From: Parcubacteria group bacterium
Lineage (GTDB): Bacteria; Patescibacteriota; Minisyncoccia; Phycocordibacterales; JABMOB01
Assembly (NCBI GenBank): GCA_013204345.1
Contig: JABMOB010000002.1
Location: forward strand, 1-53,980
Reading direction: 5' to 3'
DNA: 53,980 nt
Positions within the stretch are counted from its first letter, which is position 1. Each line of letters opens with the position of its first letter. Shown one piece after another: positions 6,741 through 14,934 of the stretch. A model generated the notes under the pieces. The model worked only from the letters and a program-made list of their open reading frames with translations, was not told the origin of the DNA and did no database searches. Made by a program: the position numbers and the translations under genes.

Positions 6741-8126
6741 CTACTTGAGCTCGTACACCTTTCCTTTTTCCGGATATATCGCATTAATTCCCACCTGATC
6801 ACGCAAGCGTTGAACTAGAAACAATGATGCTTTTGGTTCTCCCATTGCCACAAAAACTTGTTTGACAGTCTCGGCTGTACCACCCACAAACTCTACCAAA
6901 TGATCTGAGTCTTTATGTGCGGAAAAACCACTGATCATTTCAACACGCGCTCGAACTGTCACCATTTTACCATGTATAGATACCTTTTTAGCTCCTTCTT
7001 GAATCTGACGACCTAGTGTACCTACCGCCTGATAACCCATAAGTAAAATTGTGCTTTTTGGATCAGGTAAATAGTTCGTTTCATGATGTACCACCCTACC
7101 AGCATTGGACATACCGGAGCCAGCAATAATTATTTTTGGATTCGGAACAGAAAGAATAGCTTTTGAATCTTGACTTCGCGCAGTTTCTTTGATTTTTGGG
7201 AAGTTAAAAATATTATCACCAGAAGCAATTTCCTCTCTAACAGCTGGACTATAATATTTCGATATTCTTTTATATATTTCAGTAACTTTTATAGCTAATG
7301 GTGAATCCAAAAAAACAGGTACTGATTTTATCTTGTGCTCTTCTACCAAATTGTTTATTTCATATAAAATATCTTGCGTTCTTTCCAAAGAAAAAGCGGG
7401 AATAACCAAAGCGCCACCGGAAGCAACGGTTTCTTTGATGATTTGCTCAAACCTTTTCTCCCGTTCTTCTTTTGATTCATGATTTCTATCACCGTAAACA
7501 CTATCCATAATCATATAATCTGCATCGATCACAGATTCAGCATCCCTGAGAATGGTTGACGGTGAATTTCCAAGATCACCCGTAAATACAACTTTCTTTT
7601 TCGAGCCATTTTGAGGATCGGTATATGTGAATTCGTATATTGATGAACCAAGAATGTGTCCAGCATCTTTTAAATAAACTTCAAAACCATCGGCAAAAGT
7701 TTTTTTCTCATGATAAGAAATAGTTTGCCAAAGAGAAAATGCGCGGGCAACATCGTCTGCACCATATAGAGGCTCCTCACCGGTCCTTTTTGCTTCAAAT
7801 GACATTATATTCACAGCATCGGCAAGCATAAGTTCGGTAATACTTTTTGTTTCTGGAGTAGAATAAATCGTCCCAGAAAAACCGTCTTTCACCAACTTTG
7901 CTACCTTACCAATGTGGTCAAGATGAGCATGGGTGATAAATAAAAAATTGATTGATTTTGGATCATAAGGAAAAGATTTTTTATTTTCTTCGTGGGCCTC
8001 GGCAACACCCTGTAAAAGTCCACAATCTATAAGAATTTTTGTATTTCCATCATCTAAAAGAAAGTTGGCGCCAGTTACCACACCTACCCCACCCCAACAA
8101 GTCAAAGAAAGATGCCTGTTATTCAT
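6741..8126 (-). CDS. Metallo-beta-lactamase / beta-CASP RNA-processing nuclease
   Basis: 461 residues. Metal-binding 'THAHLDHIG' lies near residue 65, with later ligands 'DAGHILGS' and 'TGDLGN'. Beta-CASP motifs follow: A in 'ALVIPAFSLERTQ', B in 'IIIAGSGMSNAGRVVHH', C in 'GFSAHKDSDHLVEF'. This is the CPSF73/YSH1-like bacterial branch (KO: metallo-beta-lactamase family protein), predicted to cut RNA. It lacks the C-terminal domain of RNase J. In a genome full of structured gaps it is a plausible processing enzyme, but that is inference. The start sits just inside a 13-bp inverted repeat; 'CGGGG' before ATG may serve as a weak SD. Confidence 0.87.
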   Translation of the reverse strand: MNNRHLSLTCWGGVGVVTGANFLLDDGNTKILIDCGLLQGVAEAHEENKKSFPYDPKSINFLFITHAHLDHIGKVAKLVKDGFSGTIYSTPETKSITELMLADAVNIMSFEAKRTGEEPLYGADDVARAFSLWQTISYHEKKTFADGFEVYLKDAGHILGSSIYEFTYTDPQNGSKKKVVFTGDLGNSPSTILRDAESVIDADYMIMDSVYGDRNHESKEEREKRFEQIIKETVASGGALVIPAFSLERTQDILYEINNLVEEHKIKSVPVFLDSPLAIKVTEIYKRISKYYSPAVREEIASGDNIFNFPKIKETARSQDSKAILSVPNPKIIIAGSGMSNAGRVVHHETNYLPDPKSTILLMGYQAVGTLGRQIQEGAKKVSIHGKMVTVRARVEMISGFSAHKDSDHLVEFVGGTAETVKQVFVAMGEPKASLFLVQRLRDQVGINAIYPEKGKVYELK

Positions 8127-8230
8127 CCCCGTTAGAAAAATTTAATTTCTGATTATATGATAATACCACTTTTATATACTAACATTTTTAGATGAAAGAC
8201 TATATCAAATTTGCTGATTTTCTAACGGGG
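8127..8230. repeat. 13-bp inverted repeat flanking the beta-CASP promoter region
   Basis: CCCCGTTAGAAAA (8127-8139) and TTTTCTAACGGGG (8218-8230) are perfect inverted copies 78 nt apart. One arm touches the beta-CASP start codon; the other overlaps the stop codon of the next gene. A TATAAT sits between them on the minus strand. Confidence 0.75.
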
Positions 8231-8665
8231 CAGGTTGTTTGTTTTTTTATATTCAGTAAAAAGATACCACGATGACGCAAGAGCCCCCAAACAATCAAAA
8301 ATTATATCGGACATTGTATCTTTCCAATACCCACGAAACAAAACCGAAGTGACCCCATTTGTAACTTCAAAAATCTCCCAAACAATACCCGCGAATAGGG
8401 CCGAGAAAAGAGCGATAGATAAAAAATGTATGTATGTTCCTTTGAGGGGTTTTATATATCCGGATAAAAACAGAAACCACAAAACGACAAAAGCAATCCA
8501 AAAACCACCTAGAAAATGCACAACCATATCAAACCACCAAACATTAGAGTAGAGATAAAATTTTAGAGCAAGAATATGGAGGATGGCGACAACCAAAACA
8601 ATATATAACAAATGTCTAAAGAAAGCCGTTTTTGGTGCAGAAATTTTTTCCATAATCATCATCAT
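8222..8665 (-). CDS. Small integral membrane protein (VanZ / DUF2238-like)
   Basis: 147 residues with about four membrane segments: 'LLYIVLVVAILHILALKF', 'FLGGFWIAFVVLWFLFL', 'FLSIALFSALFAGIVWEIFE' and 'FDCLGALASSWYLF'. The polar residues within the membrane pattern ('WFDMVVHFLGG', 'WEIFEV', 'DTMSDIIFDCLGA') recall VanZ-like and YjdF/DUF2238 proteins. Function unknown. Four Met codons cluster at the start (MMMIMEK), so the exact start is uncertain. Confidence 0.6.
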   Translation of the reverse strand: MMMIMEKISAPKTAFFRHLLYIVLVVAILHILALKFYLYSNVWWFDMVVHFLGGFWIAFVVLWFLFLSGYIKPLKGTYIHFLSIALFSALFAGIVWEIFEVTNGVTSVLFRGYWKDTMSDIIFDCLGALASSWYLFTEYKKTNNLPR

Positions 8666-8693
8666 AACTTTTATTCATAAATAAAAAAACTAC

Positions 8694-8781
8694 CCCATCA
8701 CCAGAGGTCATATAGGCTTGCGCTTCGCCCAGCAAAAAATGTGCTATTCGCACACGCACTCGCCTTGGTGTTGGTGATGGG
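8694..8781. repeat. Inverted repeat with GC-rich interior
   Basis: CCCATCACCA (8694-8703) and TGGTGATGGG (8772-8781) enclose palindromic segments such as 'ggcttgcgcttcgccc' and 'gtgctattcgcac'. It lies in the gap upstream of the small membrane protein gene. A further imperfect inverted repeat (TTAATATTT..AAATATTAA) covers about 8781-8837. Confidence 0.65.
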
Positions 8782-8839
8782 TTAATATTTACAAATCATG
8801 TTTTGTTATTCCAAACAAAATCACGAGAAAATATTAAAA

Positions 8840-8861
8840 TTAAAACACCCCCGAAGGAGTG
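8840..8861 (-). terminator. Terminator of the 6S-like RNA
   Basis: On the minus strand CACTCC-TTCG-GGGGTG followed by TTTTAATTTTAA: a UUCG tetraloop hairpin and a U tract. Confidence 0.85.
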
Positions 8862-9021
8862 ACTTAAGTAGGGTCACTTGGAGATATACCCTAGTAGTAA
8901 AACTAGGTGGGTGTCCTCAATGTGTGTTCGTCTGAAATCAATTAAGTTCTCATCGGAACGACATAATATTGAACTCCCTTGATATTGCTTTAATCTAGAT
9001 AATATCCCAAATAACCCTACC
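8846..9021 (-). ncRNA. Non-coding RNA of about 175 nt, 6S-like architecture
   Basis: A promoter just upstream and the UUCG terminator define an independent transcript with no ORF. The ends pair: GTAGGGT (9020-9014) with ACCCTAC (8874-8868), then TTGG/CCAA and GATAT/ATATC, making about 16 bp of closing stem. A wide asymmetric bubble follows, with a small hairpin CCTAGT-tttact-ACTAGG on its 3' side. A terminal arm pairs ATCAA-gg-GAGTTC with GAACTT-aa-TTGAT. Closing stem, bubble with 3' hairpin and terminal arm is the plan of 6S RNA, the RNA polymerase-binding regulator. Identity is inferred by shape only; a novel RNA is possible. Confidence 0.6.
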
Positions 9022-9024
9022 TTA

Positions 9025-9052
9025 ATTATAGTCTCATTAAAAAGTAGTGCAA
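9025..9052 (-). promoter_or_regulatory. Promoter of the 6S-like RNA
   Basis: On the minus strand TTGCAC (9052-9047), 16 nt, TATAAT (9030-9025), then TAAGGTAGGG where transcription would begin near 9020. Confidence 0.75.
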
Positions 9053-9110
9053 GCGGGAAAAGGTATGCTGAATATTAAAAATAGATAACCTGCGATCCAA
9101 GGCCTGGTAT

Positions 9111-9137
9111 CTAGACTTTATAGACTTTTGACTTTCG
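9111..9137. repeat. 9-nt ACTTTAYRG repeat remnant
   Basis: 'ACTTTATAGACTTTTGACTTTCGGCT' downstream of ndk; same degenerate unit as in the ribosomal gaps at 12.6, 13.1, 14.2, 44.2 and 45.7 kb. Confidence 0.6.
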
Positions 9138-9140
9138 GCT

Positions 9141-9164
9141 CGATGGTTTATTCCAATAAACCAT
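9141..9164. repeat. Palindrome over the end of ndk
   Basis: GATGGTTTATT-CC-AATAAACCATC. It contains the ndk stop codon, so the last codons double as one arm of the hairpin. Confidence 0.65.
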
Positions 9165-9762
9165 CAAGATTCACATCATAGAGAATCTTGTCCTGAACAA
9201 GATTGTAATCCGTTAATTCATTTTTACTAAACCAATGTTTTATTTCATCTTCCGCTTCTTTTGGAGAACCAGAGGCATGAACTAAATTTCTCACGGCTCG
9301 AGTATCATTGTCGGACATTTGGTAAGAGTCTAAAACAAAATCTCCGCGGATTGTTCCAACGTCAGATGTTAAAGGTTCTGTTCCTCCAGTTATTTTTCGA
9401 ACAATTTTTACGACATGAGCTCCTTGCCAAACCATAGCAATCACTGGACCGGATGTAAGATATTTTATTAAATTTTTAAGTACTTTTTCTGTAACTTCAA
9501 AGGGGTCCGTAGTAGGAGGGGTCAAACCTTTATCCAAGTAACCTTTTATAGCTTTTTCACCAGTAATACGTCTCCACTCTGGGTCAAGGGTATAATGTTC
9601 CTCTACCAAATCTGCCGACGGCACGAACATTTTTACACCAACAAGTTTTAGCCCTGTTCTTTCATAACGTTTTATAATCTCACCAATAAGTGAGCGTTGA
9701 ATACCGTCTGGTTTTATCACAACTAATGTTCTTTCTGTTTTAGGGTGGTTCGTCGTGGTCAT
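9148..9762 (-). CDS. ndk: Nucleoside-diphosphate kinase with an insertion
   Basis: 204 residues, against about 140-150 usual. 'ERTLVVIKPDGIQRSLIGEII' opens the fold. The catalytic histidine is in 'NLVHASGSPKEAEDEI', the exact Ndk signature. Extra residues lie after 'EHY' as 'TLDPEWRRITGEKAIKGYLDKG...' and again at the C-terminus, enlarging the substrate side. It transfers gamma-phosphate between NTPs and NDPs. It follows map on the same strand after about 60 nt and could extend that operon or use its own promoter. Confidence 0.95.
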   Translation of the reverse strand: MTTTNHPKTERTLVVIKPDGIQRSLIGEIIKRYERTGLKLVGVKMFVPSADLVEEHYTLDPEWRRITGEKAIKGYLDKGLTPPTTDPFEVTEKVLKNLIKYLTSGPVIAMVWQGAHVVKIVRKITGGTEPLTSDVGTIRGDFVLDSYQMSDNDTRAVRNLVHASGSPKEAEDEIKHWFSKNELTDYNLVQDKILYDVNLDGLLE

Positions 9763-9825
9763 AATTTTTTGATAAATTTAGTTAATATGAATCACATTGT
9801 ACTACTCTCTAAAAAAATCGCCAGT

Positions 9826-10596
9826 TTATTTTGTTAATATATTTGCCTTACTTTCTGTAATAACAATTGTGTGTTCGAAATGTGCGCTTCGCCTGCCATC
9901 TGATGTGTGGTAAGTATATCCGTCTTTTGCGAGAACAACCTTGCCCGTGCCTTCATTCAACATCGGCTCAATAGCAATGACCAAACCAGGCTTTAGTATC
10001 TCACCCTCGCCTTGCTTACCCTGATTTGGCACAAAAGGATCTTCGTGGACTTTATAACCGACGCCGTGACCAGATAGACCTTCTGCATGCCCATAACCAA
10101 ATGGTTCTACAAATTTTTCTATAGCAAAACCGATATCACCAACAGTTGCTCCCCCGATCGCGGCTTTGATACCAACATCAAGCGCTTCTTTTGTAACTTT
10201 TAAAAGTTTTTTTGCTTCTTTGTCGATTTTACCAACGCCAACCGTGACTGCAGAATCAACAATAAGTCCGCCGTGAATTATTCCCATATCAAGACTAATG
10301 ATGTCTCCATTTTTGAGAATTTTTGGCTCTTCATTCGGTATCCCGTGAACAACCTCATCATTTATCGAAACACAAAGACTTGCAGGATAAGGGCGCTTCG
10401 CTCCCCACGGTTGATAATTCAAGAAGGCGGGTGTGTCACCCTTTTCTGTAGTAAGTTTACGCGCCAAATCATCGAGTTCCTTAGTAGAAACCCCTGGTGC
10501 CACTACACGAGAAACTACCTTGAGAATTTTGGCCAACCTTTTACCACCCTCTCGCAAAACTTCAATCTCTTCCTTTGTTTTTATCGTAATGGTCAT
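9826..10596 (-). CDS. map: Methionine aminopeptidase, type I
   Basis: 256 residues. Metal ligands are in context: 'DMGIIHGGLIVDSAVTVG' (two Asp), 'GHGVGYKVHEDP' (His), 'IEPML' (Glu) and 'HFEHTIVIT' (Glu). It removes N-terminal Met from nascent proteins. The ATG directly follows the adk stop codon, so adk-map are coupled. The operon ends here; infA, rpmJ, rpsM, rpsK, rpsD and rpoA, which often follow, are absent. Confidence 0.96.
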   Translation of the reverse strand: MTITIKTKEEIEVLREGGKRLAKILKVVSRVVAPGVSTKELDDLARKLTTEKGDTPAFLNYQPWGAKRPYPASLCVSINDEVVHGIPNEEPKILKNGDIISLDMGIIHGGLIVDSAVTVGVGKIDKEAKKLLKVTKEALDVGIKAAIGGATVGDIGFAIEKFVEPFGYGHAEGLSGHGVGYKVHEDPFVPNQGKQGEGEILKPGLVIAIEPMLNEGTGKVVLAKDGYTYHTSDGRRSAHFEHTIVITESKANILTK

Positions 10597-11187
10597 CTAA
10601 ATTTTCAATTTTGCGATTATTTCCTTATTAACCTCCTCGATCGTTTGTTCTCCATTTATATCTAGGAAATTATAATCAGAATTATTTTTATAAAAATTAA
10701 CTGTCGGCATTACTTCACTATCAAACCAATCTAACCTTCTTTCTATAACCTCCGGTTTATCATCTTTCCGTGCTCGTCCCAACAATCTTTTTTCTGACCA
10801 CTCCCGACTGACATTCATATAAATAATATTTGGTTTTTTTATGCTATAAAATTTAAGTGCAGAATCCAAAAGTTGCGCCTCATGAAGTTTTCTTGGTGCG
10901 CCATCAAAAATGAGATTCTCTTTACCGGTATAATTATCAAATAAATAATTTTCCCAAAGAGCCACCATAACGGATTCCGGCATAAGAGCTCCTTCATCTA
11001 GAATTTTCTTGGATAGCTTTTGGGTATAAGAATCACCTTTCACAAATTCGCGCAAAAAAGATCCCGTTTCAATATGGAGGGTTTTACAGAGATTATCGTG
11101 CTCACATAGGTGTGCGGTCAATAAATCAGCCTGAGTGCCTTTCCCGCACCCAGAACGGCCTATAAAAATGAATGTTTGTGGGTTCAT
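10597..11187 (-). CDS. adk: Adenylate kinase (short-lid type)
   Basis: 196 residues. P-loop 'GRSGCGKGT' at 10-18, NMP-binding arm 'HIETGSFLREF', 'FDGAPRKLHEAQLL' replacing the usual 'DGFPR' with 'DGAPR', and a short lid 'RARKDDKPEVIERRLDWF'. It equilibrates ATP, ADP and AMP. Position between secY and map is standard for the spc operon. Confidence 0.93.
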   Translation of the reverse strand: MNPQTFIFIGRSGCGKGTQADLLTAHLCEHDNLCKTLHIETGSFLREFVKGDSYTQKLSKKILDEGALMPESVMVALWENYLFDNYTGKENLIFDGAPRKLHEAQLLDSALKFYSIKKPNIIYMNVSREWSEKRLLGRARKDDKPEVIERRLDWFDSEVMPTVNFYKNNSDYNFLDINGEQTIEEVNKEIIAKLKI

Positions 11188-11190
11188 AAT

Positions 11191-11264
11191 TAGTCAGTAG
11201 TTAATAGTAAATAGATAGTAGTATTATACAGATTTTACTCCTTTATTCTACAAACTACTGACTA
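11191..11264. repeat. Inverted repeat in the secY-adk gap
   Basis: TAGTCAGTAGTT (11191-11202) and AACTACTGACTA (11253-11264) are perfect inverted copies, inside a run of TAGT-type repeats that fills the whole 96-nt gap. It is a third style of spacer between these genes. Confidence 0.7.
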
Positions 11265-11283
11265 CTAACTATAGACTAGTTAT

Positions 11284-12555
11284 CTAGTATTCTCTAATAG
11301 AAACCTGAGCGTCGATTTTTTTGATTAGATCAATCACAACAGAAACAACGATGAGAAGTGCTGTACCTCCGATGGCGAAAGCTGTGATTCCCGTCACTGC
11401 TCGAATAATAAGAGGTAGAACAGCGATTGCACCCAGAAACAATGCACCAACCAAAGTTAATCGAGTAAGAATTTTTGCAATATAATCAGATGTGGGTTGA
11501 CCTGGACGAACACCGGGGATAAATGCGCCACCTTTTTGAAGATTTGTAGAGATAGAATCTGGATCAAAAGTAACAGCTGTATAAAAATACGTAAATACAA
11601 AAACCAATAAGAAGTATAAAACAGCATAAACCCAACCGTTAGCGAGCAGGTCTAGAATATAAGATGAGACTGATTTGACTACGGGATTTGCAAAATTAGC
11701 AAAGAAACGCAAAATCATTTGAGGAAAAAGTAAAAGAGATAGTGCGAAAATAATCGGGATAACTCCAGCTTGGTTTACACGCAAAGGAAGATACGTTGAG
11801 ACTCCACCATAAACCTTCATTCCACGCACTCGTTTTGCATAAGTGACGGGTATTGGTCTTTCCGCTTCTGTAACAACCACCACTCCAGCAGTAACAAGAA
11901 TAATAACCACAAAAAAGGCTAGATAAACCGGAATTTGAGATGGGTCAAAAGTAAAAATAAGTTGACTAATAGTTGTCGGCAGAGTTGCGACAATACCTGC
12001 AAAAATAAGCAGAGATACTCCGTTTCCTACCCCATATTCGGTCATGAGCTCACCAATCCACATTATCAAAAGAGAACCTGCTGTAATAACAAGAACATTT
12101 ATAGTCTGATCCGTCAGACTCAAACCACCCAAAATTCCCTGACCTTTCAAAATGGCTAGAAAACTGAAAGCCTGGACAAAGGCCAGAGGAACAGTGAGAA
12201 TCCTACTATATTGGCTAAATTTCATCCTTCCCGCCTCACCTTCGTCTTGGTATAAAGCTTTGAGCCTAGGCGACATAATAGTCAAAAGCTGCATAATAAT
12301 AGAGCTTGTGATATATGGACCAACTCCAAGCATAATAATAGAGAGGTTTGAAAGACCACCTCCAGAAAAAATGTTTAGAAGTCCCAAAAATTCGTTGTTC
12401 GCCAAAAGTCCTTGGAGTTTGATAGCATCAACACCTGGAATAGGGATCGTCGCAAGTAATCTAAAAACAATCAAAGCCACCAAAGTAAATAGAACTCTTT
12501 TTCTTAAAACTTTATCCTGAAATATGAGAGCTATTTTATTTAGTAATGTTTTCAT
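11284..12555 (-). CDS. secY: Preprotein translocase subunit SecY
   Basis: 423 residues with about ten membrane segments. 'LVALIVFRLLATIPIPGVD' begins TM1. The plug region follows as 'LLNIFSGGGLSNLSIIMLGVGPYITSSIIMQLL', a strong SecY signature. The cytoplasmic loop with 'AERPIPVTYAKRVRG' and the late 'YFYTAVTFDPDSISTNLQKGGAFIPGVRPGQPT' are also classic. It forms the Sec channel in the inner membrane. It sits after rplO as in other bacteria. Confidence 0.97.
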   Translation of the reverse strand: MKTLLNKIALIFQDKVLRKRVLFTLVALIVFRLLATIPIPGVDAIKLQGLLANNEFLGLLNIFSGGGLSNLSIIMLGVGPYITSSIIMQLLTIMSPRLKALYQDEGEAGRMKFSQYSRILTVPLAFVQAFSFLAILKGQGILGGLSLTDQTINVLVITAGSLLIMWIGELMTEYGVGNGVSLLIFAGIVATLPTTISQLIFTFDPSQIPVYLAFFVVIILVTAGVVVVTEAERPIPVTYAKRVRGMKVYGGVSTYLPLRVNQAGVIPIIFALSLLLFPQMILRFFANFANPVVKSVSSYILDLLANGWVYAVLYFLLVFVFTYFYTAVTFDPDSISTNLQKGGAFIPGVRPGQPTSDYIAKILTRLTLVGALFLGAIAVLPLIIRAVTGITAFAIGGTALLIVVSVVIDLIKKIDAQVSIREY

Positions 12556-12571
12556 GAAATTTTTTTCTTCT

Positions 12572-12618
12572 ACTTTCGACTTTACTTTATAGACTTTACG
12601 GACTTTACAGGCTTTCGG
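12572..12618. repeat. 9-nt ACTTTAYRG tandem repeat, rplO-secY gap
   Basis: Plus-strand reading 'ACTTTATAG ACTTTACGG ACTTTACAG GCTTTCGGC' gives a 9-nt period of slightly different units. It fills most of the 63-nt gap and abuts the rplO stop codon. Confidence 0.75.
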
Positions 12619-13059
12619 CTATTGTATCGTTCCCCCCGCTTTCTCTATTTTTTCTTTCGCTTTAGTGGAAAGTGCGCACCCAGAAACTACAACTTTTTTA
12701 CTGATTTCCCCGCCAGAAAGAATTTTTACTTTAGGAAATTTACCTTTTTTTATCGAAATTAACCCCTTTTCTACTAAAATCTTTGGACTAATCTTTTCTC
12801 CATCTCCAAAAGCTTTTTCTATCACAGAAAGTGAAATTACTTCAAATTTTTCTTGGATAGTTCGAAGCCCAGCAATACCACGACCACGAAGTTTTGGAAT
12901 TCTTTTTATAAAATCTCTGATTTCTGGACGAGTGTTATGTCCAGCACGAGCAGTCTGACCTTTCCCTCCACGTCCAGATGTTTTTCCACGCGTACCACCA
13001 CGTCCAACCATTTTGGATTTTTTATTTTTTGTTTTTCTTTTTAAATTATGGAATTGCAT
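12619..13059 (-). CDS. rplO: 50S ribosomal protein uL15
   Basis: 146 residues. The basic Gly-rich N-terminus 'GRGGTRGKTSGRGGKGQTARAG' and 'KRIPKLRGRG' are the uL15 signature. It is preceded directly by rpsE: uL30 (rpmD), which normally lies between them, is missing, as is known for CPR bacteria. Confidence 0.96.
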   Translation of the reverse strand: MQFHNLKRKTKNKKSKMVGRGGTRGKTSGRGGKGQTARAGHNTRPEIRDFIKRIPKLRGRGIAGLRTIQEKFEVISLSVIEKAFGDGEKISPKILVEKGLISIKKGKFPKVKILSGGEISKKVVVSGCALSTKAKEKIEKAGGTIQ

Positions 13060-13084
13060 GTTTTGAATTTTTATATTTTGTTTT

Positions 13085-13120
13085 TACTTTAAGGACTTTA
13101 CGGACTTTGGACTTTGGACT
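13085..13120. repeat. 9-nt ACTTTAYRG tandem repeat, rpsE-rplO gap
   Basis: 'ACTTTAAGG ACTTTACGG ACTTTGG ACTTTGG ACTGG', with units decaying from 9 to 7 nt. A small palindrome GTTGGCAAAGCCGAC follows next to the rpsE stop. Confidence 0.7.
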
Positions 13121-13135
13121 GGTTGGCAAAGCCGA

Positions 13136-13807
13136 CTATTCTTTAACCTCTTCCTTCTTTTCAGCTTTTGCTTCAATTTTCGCACCCTGTTTCACTGGTC
13201 GTAACTGACTGAGCGCTTTTATCGCCGCTTTGGCATTATTTACTTTATTCTTTGTTCTTGAGAAAAGTTTACCATTTATATCTTTTATACCAGCAAGTTC
13301 TATGACATTTCGGACAGAACTTCCAACAAGCACTCCTCTACCCGGGGCTGGCATAAGTACTACACGAGAAGCACAATATTTTGCACTTACTTCGTGAGAA
13401 ATAGACATATTTTTTGTGAGATTTATTTTAACCATACGTTTTTTAGCATCTCGAAGAGCTTTATCAATAGAGAGAGAAGTATCTCCGGCTTTTCCCATAC
13501 CTACACCTACTGATCCTTTCCTATTTCCAGCAACAAGGGCCACACTAAAAGCAAACCTTCGGCCTCCAGTAACAACACGAGTCACCCGTCTAATACTAAT
13601 TATCTTCTGATCAAATTCTGGTTTAACACGACTTTCTCGCCTAGGGGCGCGTCTTTCGTTTTTCTTAAATCCTCGATCGTCGTTTTGGAAAGGGTTTTTT
13701 TGGGGACGAGTATCCGTGGTAGATTTCGCTGCAACAGGAACAACCGGAGTTACGTCGGTTACTGGAGTATCTACATTATTATTATTTTTTGTTGTGTCTT
13801 TTTCCAT
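13136..13807 (-). CDS. rpsE: 30S ribosomal protein uS5
   Basis: 223 residues; the conserved core starts near residue 65. The first 60 residues are low-complexity Asn/Thr/Pro/Arg and the last 20 are Lys/Glu-rich. Core motifs: 'RRVTRVVTGGRRFAFSVALVAGN' with 'GSVGVGMGKAGD', and 'PAPGRGVLVGSSVRNVIELAGI'. uS5 shapes the mRNA entry site and decoding accuracy. The terminal extensions match a trend across this cluster. Confidence 0.96.
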   Translation of the reverse strand: MEKDTTKNNNNVDTPVTDVTPVVPVAAKSTTDTRPQKNPFQNDDRGFKKNERRAPRRESRVKPEFDQKIISIRRVTRVVTGGRRFAFSVALVAGNRKGSVGVGMGKAGDTSLSIDKALRDAKKRMVKINLTKNMSISHEVSAKYCASRVVLMPAPGRGVLVGSSVRNVIELAGIKDINGKLFSRTKNKVNNAKAAIKALSQLRPVKQGAKIEAKAEKKEEVKE

Positions 13808-13822
13808 ATTTCTGTTCAGATA

Positions 13823-14173
13823 TTAAAATTCCAAACCTCCTTCCCTAGCACCATCGGCCAAAGCTTTCACTCGACCAGTATACACAAAACCTCCTCGGTC
13901 GAATACCACATTTTTTATTTTATTTTCAATGGCTTTTTTGGCAATATTTTTCCCTGTTTCTTTCGCCTTCTCCAACATTAAACCCGTTTTTACCTCTTTA
14001 GTATTAGCGGAGACTATTGTATTGCTTTTTGTATCATCAATAAGCTGGGCATAAAGAGTTGTGTTTGATTTAAACACACAAAGACGAGGTTTTTTTGCTG
14101 TTCCAAAAACTTTCGCCCTGATTTTAGCGTGCGTTCGTTCTCTTTTTAATTTTTTTGCATTTACGTTTTTCAT
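13823..14173 (-). CDS. rplR: 50S ribosomal protein uL18
   Basis: 116 residues. '[39 protein letters not shown]' and '[28 protein letters not shown]' match uL18 (5S rRNA binding) through to the usual C-terminus. The gap to rpsE is only 15 nt. Confidence 0.96.
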   Translation of the reverse strand: MKNVNAKKLKRERTHAKIRAKVFGTAKKPRLCVFKSNTTLYAQLIDDTKSNTIVSANTKEVKTGLMLEKAKETGKNIAKKAIENKIKNVVFDRGGFVYTGRVKALADGAREGGLEF

Positions 14174-14190
14174 TGAATTTTATTTTGTCT

Positions 14191-14248
14191 TTACTTTATG
14201 GACTTTATGGACTTTCGGCTAGACATAGTCGGCACGGCCGACTATGTC
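14191..14248. repeat. ACTTTAYRG repeat plus a 12-bp hairpin, rplF-rplR gap
   Basis: 'ACTTTATGG ACTTTATGG ACTTTCGGC' (14191-14218) is followed by GACATAGTCGGC-ACG-GCCGACTATGTC (14222-14248), a perfect 12-bp stem with a 3-nt loop that overlaps the last codons and stop of rplF. Confidence 0.75.
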
Positions 14249-14775
14249 GTTTTCTTACCCTGCTTCCTTCGAATAACCTCATCTGCATAACGTATACCCT
14301 TTCCTTTATAAGGTTCTGGTTTTTTCAAAGCCCTAACCTGTGCTGTAAACTGACCGACGGTTTCTTTGTTTACACCCGATACAGTAATAATATTTTTTTC
14401 AGAAATAACTTTCAGATCTTTAGGTATGTTTACTTTGATTATATGTGAGAAACCGAGATTAAGTTGCAAAACATCCTCTTTTACTTCAGCTTTAAAACCA
14501 ATACCTTCCACGATAAGCTTTTTTTCAAAAGCCTTATTCACACCAGCAACCATATTTGAAATATGAGAAGAATATGTACCCCATAAAGCAGAATTTTCCA
14601 AACTTTCTCTTATTGGTTTTAATGTAACTTCTTTTTCAGAAATATTTATAGCGATTTCTCCGGTAAAATCTCTTGACATAGTCCCGAGAGGACCTTTTAC
14701 AGTAACAACCCCACCTGAATTTGTAACTTCAGTTTTGTCGGGAATCGCTATTATTTTTTTTCCTATTCGTGACAT
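14242..14775 (-). CDS. rplF: 50S ribosomal protein uL6
   Basis: 177 residues. 'SRIGKKIIAIPDKTEV' starts the first domain; the late signature 'PEPYKGKGIRYADEVIRRKQGKK' is almost the family consensus. It binds 23S rRNA near the factor-binding site. The start codon lies 2 nt after the 3' hairpin of element B, with no SD. Confidence 0.97.
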   Translation of the reverse strand: MSRIGKKIIAIPDKTEVTNSGGVVTVKGPLGTMSRDFTGEIAINISEKEVTLKPIRESLENSALWGTYSSHISNMVAGVNKAFEKKLIVEGIGFKAEVKEDVLQLNLGFSHIIKVNIPKDLKVISEKNIITVSGVNKETVGQFTAQVRALKKPEPYKGKGIRYADEVIRRKQGKKTT

Positions 14776-14777
14776 GC

Positions 14778-14924
14778 CAATTTTATATGAATGCTAATGA
14801 ATAATTAAATTGCGCGCCCTGTTAAATCCCGCCTTGCGGGATCATTCGTTGGTACGAATGATATTTAACAGGGTAGTGTTTTGCATCCACACTTTGAAGT
14901 TCGCAAGCAAACTCCAAAGTGTGG
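14778..14924 (-). repeat. Structured inter-gene element, copy B (short form), rpsH-rplF gap
   Basis: Core stem CCCTGTTAAAT/ATTTAACAGGG (14817-14827, 14863-14873) around CCCGC-ctt-GCGGG and ATCATTCG-ttggta-CGAATGAT. The flank next to rplF is a hairpin CAATTTTAT/ATTAAATTG. The flank next to rpsH is CCACACTTTG/CAAAGTGTGG with a different, self-pairing loop, making this the most divergent copy. Confidence 0.88.
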
Positions 14925-14934
14925 GCACAAGCCA

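Noticed and set aside
12572-14220. CRISPR array from the ACTTTAYRG repeats
   Set aside because: The units are 9 nt, without spacers, and no cas gene is present.
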